Origin: Sorghum bicolor
Taxonomy: Eukaryota > Streptophyta > Magnoliopsida > Poales > Poaceae
Direction: 5' to 3'
Assembly: GCF_000003195.3 (NCBI RefSeq)
Contig: NC_012879.2
Coordinates: 26,084,017-26,148,016 of the forward strand
DNA: 64,000 bases
This document shows, piece after piece, positions 57,918-64,000 of the stretch. Positions within the stretch are counted from its first letter, which is position 1. Each line of letters starts with the position of its first letter. The notes under the pieces were generated by a model. It searched no databases, was not told the DNA's origin, and was given only the letters and a program-made list of their open reading frames with translations. A program made the translations under genes and the position numbers.

Positions 57918-59216
57918 CCAACGAGACATTCGTGAAGGAAGAGGTACAGGATCCCGCTGAGTTCGAGCAACCCGACTTCGATCAAGGCAAGTGCAGACAC
58001 CGTTTGATCATTTTGAACCTACTCATTAATGTCATTTACTTTATATGCATGTGTCCAATGAATGCAAACCCTAAGGACATGACTAGCTTTATTTATTATT
58101 CCTTGCTCACCTGGGGTTATGTATTTGGGTAGACTAGGCTATACTAGGTTTGCTTAGCTGCTCTACTCATCTTATACACATGCCTAAACAAGTATTAGTC
58201 TCTACTCAACTTGATGCTTAAATTGTGCTGAATCTTTGGTCACTGCGGTGATGGCGATGTTGGATGCTTATGAGCATCGTGATGATGGTGGTGACAGGGG
58301 GAGCGGGTACCGTTGGTGGTCCCGTTTGCCGGGCGTACCCGTCTCTGCTCTCCGTAAGGACTTAGTCAGGGAGCGGCCCCCTGGGACTTACAGTGCAGCT
58401 CCAAGCTATATGGCTCTGGCTTGACTAATTAGCAGGACCTCCACTAGTAGGGTGTTACTTTCCGGGTAGGCGTGAGGAAGTAACTTGGGTAATGAATATT
58501 AAGTTGTCGGTTGATCGGTACGCCATGGCTATGGGTATCGACTGCCGAGCGCCCCGGCAAAAACTTGCGAGTGGCATCCTATTAGTTGGACCCTGTGAAA
58601 GGTCTCGTAGTGAGACCCTACCTGCTCACCTTGGAAGTGTTTTGGGGAGTCGCGACCCCGGGCAAATGGGAATCATGACTTGGAGTGAACGTGCACACAT
58701 CTGCAGAGTGTAAAACTGATATATCAGCCGTGCTCACGGTCACGAGCGGCCCAGACCCTCACTTGATGAGCAAATTGGATTCACTGGTTACTTAGACATG
58801 GACCTTGGCGAGGTTGCTACCTTGTGATTTTGGCGGAATGGCTATTCCGTGTTGGCAGGATTGCTATCCTGTGTTAATAATTGGGGTGAATCCCTGGATT
58901 ACTATAATAATTAGGATAGTCTTCTAAAAGATGTTAATTACTACTTACACTAAATAAGGGTTGGGTTTATGCTACTCATAATTAGTAATAGGTTGTTCTA
59001 ATAATAGTCATAACTAAAAGTGTTCAACTAAAATGCTACCGCAGTCAAACCAAGTCAGCTTTACCTTGTTTTAAGCCTTGCATGTCATTACTTTCCGTCT
59101 GTGCTTGCTGAGTTCGACATGAGCTCACCCTTGCTATAATCATTAAAGGTTGCTCGGACGATCAGGAGTACAATTGTGATTTCCCTGAGGACTACCCTGA
59201 GTCTCCCGGTTGTTAG
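57918..59216 (+). other. Predicted 3' part of a split acidic-peptide gene inside the E LTR
   Basis: After an acceptor-like CGCGTTTAG (ending 57917), the frame 57918-57986 encodes an acidic peptide (NETFVKEEVQDPAEFEQPDF). It ends at CAAG|GCAAGT, a perfect GC-type donor. The putative intron 57987-59148 (1162 bp) ends CATTAAAG. Exon 2 (59149-59216) joins in phase 1 and adds CSDDQEYNCDFPEDYPESPG plus a final Cys before TAG at 59214-59216. Both flanking introns would be phase 1, as in the F LTR. The upstream exon was not found. Function unknown. Confidence 0.5.
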
Positions 59217-59498
59217 GCTCGTGTGGTTCTACCGTCGACCTTCCTGTGGCAAGGTGGTCCTGCTACGTCGGCGTTTAGTTTTCCCTTTATTTATGGAACA
59301 GTTTAGTTTATGTTTCCCCTCCGCACTTTGATAAACATTTGGCTTGTAATAATGGTACTTTTACTCTCATTTATGTAATTCGTTTGAACACTGTGTTTTG
59401 TACCATTGATGATGTCGGTCCATGTGTGTGAATTTGAGATCCTGGCGCACATGTGATTTGACACCCGAATGCTCTCTTACATCCGGGTGTGACAGAAG

Positions 59499-59511
59499 TG
59501 GTACCAAAGCC
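59499..59511 (+). promoter_or_regulatory. Primer-binding site of E, initiator tRNA-Met type
   Basis: TGGTACCAAAGCC; the plant initiator tRNA-Met complement is TGGTATCAGAGCC, so two mismatches. Confidence 0.82.
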
Positions 59512-60095
59512 GTGTTGACCGTAGGATCACGTAGCCTAGTTAGAAACAGCCGTTTAGATTGTCCCTTTTGGGTGGAATACACCATTGGATCTATTAACTA
59601 CCTTACTAACCTGTCTCATTAGACTTTATCTATTGGCCTTATCTACTTACTTTTACTAACAGCTAGGTTTATTCACTTACTTCCTGCATTTATTACCTTG
59701 TTATCATTTATTGCTTTCTATTTCTCATATTGCATTTATATTCTTGTTTCAACTTTTACTACTTGTTATTTGAACCTTTCTTTTCTACCTTGTCATTTAT
59801 TATCATTCTACTCATATTACCTTCTTGTTCCTTGTTTTTCATTTATTACTTGAGTTATGTTTTATTTCTGTCTTGACAATAAATTTCATTACCTTGTTTT
59901 CACTTTATACCTTCATTACTTGCTTTTATATCTTACCATAAATACCAACAAAGTTCATATTGTCCATCCATTGTATAATCTTGGTTCATCTTCATTACAC
60001 ATACACTTTTACCTTCATTTATGTTATTCATTTACCTATCATTGTCATGATCTATTAACCGTTTCCTGCATGTCTATGATCTTATGCATAAGTAG
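59512..60095 (+). other. G-poor leader of E
   Basis: Over 59641-60060 I count about 28 G in 420 nt; the rest is T, A and C. No frame or clear hairpin is seen. It may be an unstructured 5' leader. Confidence 0.6.
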
Positions 60096-61082
60096 ATGAC
60101 TCGCCACCTGACCTGCCGCAAGAGCGTTATTCGTTTCCGCCCCGTTCAAGCTGTGGAGTTCTCGTTGACTGGTCGCGTGGATAACATCGTGTTCCAGCCT
60201 AACCAGCATCTTGATGACGGTGCTAACCTCCAAGACGCGGAACCCTATGAAGGACAGCAACCACCTCAAGCTCTGGTGGTGCATGGAAGGGCGCCTTGCT
60301 GGGCACCTGGAGGAGATGATCCCTTCGGTGATGATGACATGGATGATGATGATGAGGATGATGATGATGAGGATGCACCTGGAGGACCCGGAGGACCCGG
60401 TGGACCTGGAGGACCTGGAGGTCAAGATGGACTTTTTGCTGCTGATGATGGGTGGATTGTGACAGTCTGCACCAGGGATGGTGGAGAGTGTTTCTTCCAC
60501 AGCGAGCTGAAGCGTCTCCTTGACCAGCAGCTGGGACATGGCATGTTCTCAGTGGAGTACCGCAGTGAGCACTGGAGTCACCCAGACTACCCGGCGTACT
60601 GGAAGGTCTGGGCACACGTCGGCAGGCCTAACCCGACGTTGAGGGCACTGAGGATCATGTCCATACATGAGGCTGTGGCTGAGAGGTCTACCCAGATGGC
60701 GGGCATTAATGATGCTGCTCGCCAGGCTTTCTACGCATACCGTGATCACTTCTTCGAGGAGATCAGCCAGGATGAGCGTCGCTACTACCCTCGCCGTCGC
60801 CGTGGAGAGTTGGCGATGACTATTGCTTCCACCACTGATGAGCAAGACCCCCGCGTGCACAGGACTGTCAAGCTGGTGGCGGTCACTAACACCGAGCTCA
60901 ACAGTTCACTAGTGGAGATGAAGCAAGTCAGGAAGGAGCTGGACGACGCCAGGAAGAGGATAGCGCAGCTGGAGGCTCAGATCACTGGAGTGCCACCGCC
61001 GTCACCTAAGTGGCCTGCTTTCTCTCCGCCTTGTGAAGATCCAGCCTATGGAGATGCCAGCGCTCGTACTACTATAGAATAG
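60096..61082 (+). CDS. Extra ORF ahead of gag in E (328 aa), function unknown
   Basis: Not a family I can name. The N-terminal 60-70 residues are mixed. Then comes a highly acidic run (DDMDDDDEDDDDED) followed by a Gly-Pro repeat (GGPGGPGGPGGPGG). A folded-looking middle holds WIVTVCTRDGGECFFHSEL and SHPDYPAYWKVWAHVGRPNP, then a basic patch YYPRRRRGE. The end is a probable coiled coil (EMKQVRKELDDARKRIAQLE) with a proline-rich tail. The ATG is the first of the frame and has a weak context. The frame is clean and G/C-biased at third positions, unlike the flanks, so it is likely translated. It precedes gag by 502 bp on the same strand. Alternatives: a captured host exon set or a lineage-specific ORF. 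Confidence 0.65.
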   Translation: MTRHLTCRKSVIRFRPVQAVEFSLTGRVDNIVFQPNQHLDDGANLQDAEPYEGQQPPQALVVHGRAPCWAPGGDDPFGDDDMDDDDEDDDDEDAPGGPGGPGGPGGPGGQDGLFAADDGWIVTVCTRDGGECFFHSELKRLLDQQLGHGMFSVEYRSEHWSHPDYPAYWKVWAHVGRPNPTLRALRIMSIHEAVAERSTQMAGINDAARQAFYAYRDHFFEEISQDERRYYPRRRRGELAMTIASTTDEQDPRVHRTVKLVAVTNTELNSSLVEMKQVRKELDDARKRIAQLEAQITGVPPPSPKWPAFSPPCEDPAYGDASARTTIE

Positions 61083-61584
61083 GAGCTATTCCCAGTTTAG
61101 TAATAAATAGTGCCACGCTTAGAACGTTAGCACGATCTTAGTTATGTGAGTCTATTGCTTAGTGGTTTGCTTAGTGTGCTTTGCTTGGTCTGTGTGAGAA
61201 CTTGATTTATTATTGTGTTAATGGTGTGATTTGGTTCTTTGTAATGAGTGCGATGAGTTGTGGGTTATGTCCACAACGCATCAAGAACAAGATTAAGTAT
61301 TAAGTTTATTTGAGATAGTTAGTTTGGGTTATCATCGGTCTCCTTTATTTGTGCTTTATCATATTTCATAATCGCTTTATCTTATCAGTCTTACTTTATC
61401 ATGATCAGTTCAGTATCTATATATTACATCTGTTGTGAGTACTGTGTTTATCAACTGAGAAAGGAAAGTGAATATCAGCTGGTTCATACTGTGAGGAAAG
61501 ATTTTCACATTGCAGTTTACATTACAGCTCAGGTTTACACATATGAACTACATCTGATTTTATTATATTATTTCTATACATCAG
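61083..61584 (+). other. Non-coding interval between the extra ORF and gag of E
   Basis: AT-rich, no gene supported. Its last bases, TATTTCTATACATCAG, directly before the gag ATG, look like a pyrimidine-rich 3' splice acceptor. Confidence 0.5.
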
Positions 61585-64000
61585 ATGCCTGTCCACACCA
61601 GGAGCAACACCAATGGTGGAAACAACGGGCAGTCCAACAACAACAACAATGATCACAGCGGGACTAATGCCAACCCTCCTCCTCCTGGGAATCAGCCCAT
61701 GACCATAGAGCAGTTGATGACTATGCAGACTCAACTGATGCAAGGGATGGCTCATATTATGAACCACATGCAGCAGAACCAAAACCAGAATCAGAACCAA
61801 CATCAAGGAGGTAACAACGCGTTTGCCCCACCTAGGGACAAGCGTGGAGAGTTCATGAAGGGACGTCCACCGTTCTTCTCTCACTCAGCTGATCCTATGC
61901 AAGCTGAGGATTGGCTTAAAGCTGTGGAGAAGCAGCTGGTTATTGCTCAGTGCAATGACAGGGAGAAGGTTCTGTATGGCTCTGGGCAGCTTCAGGGAGC
62001 CGCACAGGACTGGTGGGATTCATATTGCTTTGCACATCAGGACCCGGATACTATCACTTGGGATGAGTTCAAGGTCGCCTTCAAGACTCATCATGTGCCT
62101 GCTGGATTGGTGAAGTTGAAGAAGAAGGAGTTTCTGTCTCTGAAGCAGGGCTCCATGACAGTTTGTGAGTACCGTGACAAGTTCACTCAGTTGTCGCGGT
62201 ATTGCCCCAATGAAGTGGAGAATGATGAAGACAAGCAAGATCACTTTCTGGAAGGTTTGAATGATGGTCTGTCCTACATGATGTCGAATGTCAAGTACGC
62301 CAGTTTTCAGGAGATGGTGGACAGGGCATTGGTGCTTGAGAGCAAGCGCCGTAAGATGGAGGACAAGAAGAGGAAGTATAACTCCTCTCAGCAGCAGGCT
62401 GGTGCCAGTCGTCCCCGCTACAACAACCAGCAGGGCCCTCAGTCTCGCCCCGCATATCAGTCTGGTAACCAAGGACAGCAACAGAATGTCAGGTACAGCA
62501 ACCAGAGTCAGCAGACGAGCCAGCGCTACAACAACAACCAAGTGCAGCGCCCCGCTAGTCAGGCGCCTCGCCAGAATGCCCCAGCACCATCAGGCTCTCG
62601 CCAGAACTCCAACACTGTCCCAATGAAGCCCAATGTCAACCCCGCCCCCACTAGAAATACCTGCTTCAAGTGTGGTCAGCCTGGACACTACGCGAATGCT
62701 TGCCCCCAGAGGCAGAAGAATAACAACAACAATGGAAGGGTGAATCATGTGAAGCTGGAAACTGCTGAGGAGGCTCCAGATGTGGTAGTTGGTATGTTTC
62801 TTGTCAACTCTTGCCCAACTACTGTTTTGTTTGATACTGGAGCATCACATACTTTTATAAGTGCACAATTTGTTGAGAAACATAGTATAGCCACCTGTAC
62901 CATGCAAAACACCATGCTAGTTAAATCACCTGGGGGAAAGATGCATACTAATACTTTGTGTCTGGGAATGAGCATTAAAATAAGGGGGGTAGATTTTCCT
63001 GTCAATCCCATTGTGTTGGGTTCAGAAGGTTTAGATATGATATTGGGAATGAGATGGTTGTCCAAGTTTAAGGGTACTATTCAGTGTGCTGAGAAGACAG
63101 TGGCTCTAACAGCACCTAGTGGGAACAGAATTGAGGTCAGAGTTTCTATGTCACCTAGCAGTGAAGGAACAGTTTACCATGTGAGCAGTGGGTCAGTAGA
63201 AGACATTCGAGTTGTGAAAGAGTTCCCTGATGTGTTCCCAGAGGATTTGCCAGGTATGCCACCTGAACGTGAGATTGAATTTGTTATTGATTTATTACCT
63301 GGTACTGCACCCATATCTAAGAGACCTTATAGAATGGCTGTTAATGAGTTAGAAGAACTTAAGAAACAACTAAGGGAGTTACAGTCTAAGGGGTATATCC
63401 GTCCTAGTTCCTCACCTTGGGGAGCTCCAGTTATCTTTGTAGAGAAGAAGGATGGGACACAGAGGATGTGTGTAGACTATAGATCTTTGAATGAGGTCAC
63501 AATTAAGAATAAATACCCGTTGCCTAGAATAGAGGACCTATTTGACCAGTTGAAAGGAGCTTGTGTGTTTTCCAAGATAGATCTGAGGTCAGGATATCAC
63601 CAGTTGAGGATTAAACCCAGTGATATTCCAAAGACTGCTTTCACCACCAGATATGGACTTTATGAATATACAGTTATGTCTTTTGGATTGACTAATGCCC
63701 CAGCTTACTTTATGTATCTGATGAATAAAGTTTTTATGGAGTATTTGGATAAGTTTGTGGTAGTCTTTATTGATGATATCTTGATCTACTCCAAGAATGA
63801 GGAAGAACATGAGGAACACCTAAGACTTGTGTTGCAGAAATTGAGGGAACATCAGCTCTATGCCAAGTTGAGTAAATGTGACTTCTGGTTGAAGGAAGTG
63901 TCTTTTCTTGGTCATGTCATTTCAAATGGTGGAGTTGCTGTTAGTCCGAAGAATGTGGCAGATGTTCTTAAGTGGAGTCCACCTCAGACTGTTGGGGAGA
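61585..64000 (+). CDS. Gag-pol polyprotein of E, intact, 3' partial
   Basis: The frame is open for 805 codons from ATG 61585 to the window end. An Asn/Gln-rich N-terminus leads to a retrotransposon-gag domain ([15 protein letters not shown]). Next is a CCHC knuckle (Cys360, Cys363, His368, Cys373 in [14 protein letters not shown]), then a retropepsin active site (Asp417 in [10 protein letters not shown]) and RT. RT motifs are [43 protein letters not shown] and the catalytic FIDD (residues 728-731). RNase H, integrase and chromodomain are expected beyond the window. Single-frame gag-pol and this RT wording fit Tekay/Del. No stop or frameshift is seen, so E may be an active autonomous copy. Confidence 0.95.
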   Translation, partial: MPVHTRSNTNGGNNGQSNNNNNDHSGTNANPPPPGNQPMTIEQLMTMQTQLMQGMAHIMNHMQQNQNQNQNQHQGGNNAFAPPRDKRGEFMKGRPPFFSHSADPMQAEDWLKAVEKQLVIAQCNDREKVLYGSGQLQGAAQDWWDSYCFAHQDPDTITWDEFKVAFKTHHVPAGLVKLKKKEFLSLKQGSMTVCEYRDKFTQLSRYCPNEVENDEDKQDHFLEGLNDGLSYMMSNVKYASFQEMVDRALVLESKRRKMEDKKRKYNSSQQQAGASRPRYNNQQGPQSRPAYQSGNQGQQQNVRYSNQSQQTSQRYNNNQVQRPASQAPRQNAPAPSGSRQNSNTVPMKPNVNPAPTRNTCFKCGQPGHYANACPQRQKNNNNNGRVNHVKLETAEEAPDVVVGMFLVNSCPTTVLFDTGASHTFISAQFVEKHSIATCTMQNTMLVKSPGGKMHTNTLCLGMSIKIRGVDFPVNPIVLGSEGLDMILGMRWLSKFKGTIQCAEKTVALTAPSGNRIEVRVSMSPSSEGTVYHVSSGSVEDIRVVKEFPDVFPEDLPGMPPEREIEFVIDLLPGTAPISKRPYRMAVNELEELKKQLRELQSKGYIRPSSSPWGAPVIFVEKKDGTQRMCVDYRSLNEVTIKNKYPLPRIEDLFDQLKGACVFSKIDLRSGYHQLRIKPSDIPKTAFTTRYGLYEYTVMSFGLTNAPAYFMYLMNKVFMEYLDKFVVVFIDDILIYSKNEEEHEEHLRLVLQKLREHQLYAKLSKCDFWLKEVSFLGHVISNGGVAVSPKNVADVLKWSPPQTVGE

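Larger units (their letters stand above)
56312..59494 (+). repeat. 5' LTR of E (about 3.2 kb, with gap)
   Basis: Starts TGATATAACAAATCC (start position inferred) and ends GGGTGTGACA, four bases before the primer site. It has a GC-rich island (about 56570-57545) containing a 402-N gap, then AT-rich sequence and a split acidic ORF (57918-59216). It differs in sequence from the F LTR but has the same general plan. Confidence 0.8.
56312..64000 (+). mobile_element. E: Tekay-type chromovirus, 5' part, open at the window end
   Basis: A 5' LTR (56312-59494), initiator tRNA-Met primer site, G-poor leader, an extra ORF, a non-coding gap and an intact gag-pol that runs off the window. It is inserted into the 5' LTR of D. 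The left LTR end is placed at TGATATAAC because the match to the D LTR stops there. The target duplication would be AGGGA (56307-56311), which cannot be checked on the right side. Confidence 0.88.

Noticed and set aside
60340..60420. GAT/GAG and GGACCCGGA runs as a microsatellite
   Set aside because: They are in frame and encode the acidic and Gly-Pro stretches of the extra ORF, so they are reported with that gene.
1..64000. Host genes, tRNA, rRNA, CRISPR or bacterial features
   Set aside because: None seen. Every long coding segment belongs to a retrotransposon family, and tRNA-like matches are primer-binding sites only.

Overview
This window is intergenic heterochromatin from a grass (Poaceae) genome. 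I see no host gene, tRNA or rRNA. Essentially all of it is nested LTR retrotransposons of the Ty3/gypsy superfamily: two Tekay/Del-type chromoviruses (called F and E here), one Tat/Retand-type element (A) with an antisense gene, one Athila-type element (D), and two non-autonomous families with tRNA-Asp primer sites (B, gag only; C, gag plus two protease-like domains). The clade mix, GC-rich islands inside LTRs and nested architecture point to a grass. I cannot name the species.

Layout, left to right. F, 1-5931: the 3' end of a Tekay integrase with chromodomain, one complete 4511-bp LTR, then a primer-binding site and the start of a second internal region. A, 5932-24531: a decayed Tat-type pol on + and a multi-exon antisense gene on -, split by B1 (9812-17696, TSD GACGC) and ending in a shortened 3' LTR. 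B2, 24532-28540, is the 3' part of a second B element into which A had inserted; it abuts B3 (28541-29829, reverse). D, 29830-56311 (reverse), is inserted in B3. D is split by C2 (36373-53030, reverse, TSD AAGGG), which is itself split by C1 (38246-46557, forward, TSD ACGGT/ATGGT), and by a solo LTR of the A family (53331-54387, TSD GTATG). E, 56312 to the window end, is a forward Tekay element starting inside the 5' LTR of D; its gag-pol frame is open to base 64000. Assembly gaps are at 38118-38217 and 56847-57248.

How the parts may work together. D carries RT, RNase H and integrase but a protease domain without a recognisable catalytic Asp. B carries only Gag and C carries Gag plus two retropepsin-like domains. 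B, C and D share a tRNA-Asp primer site, a similar sequence before the polypurine tract and small stem-loops in the 3' non-coding region. This suggests, by inference, that B and C are mobilised in trans by a D-like partner.

The most notable signals are: (1) a split acidic-peptide gene with a GC-AG phase-1 intron inside the LTRs of both Tekay families; (2) the tandem protease domains in C; (3) the five-intron antisense gene in A with its own TATA box; (4) stem-loops with base-pair covariation shared by B, C and D; (5) an extra ORF ahead of gag in E. LTR ends, TSDs, splice sites and motifs were read by eye; no database search or alignment was run.
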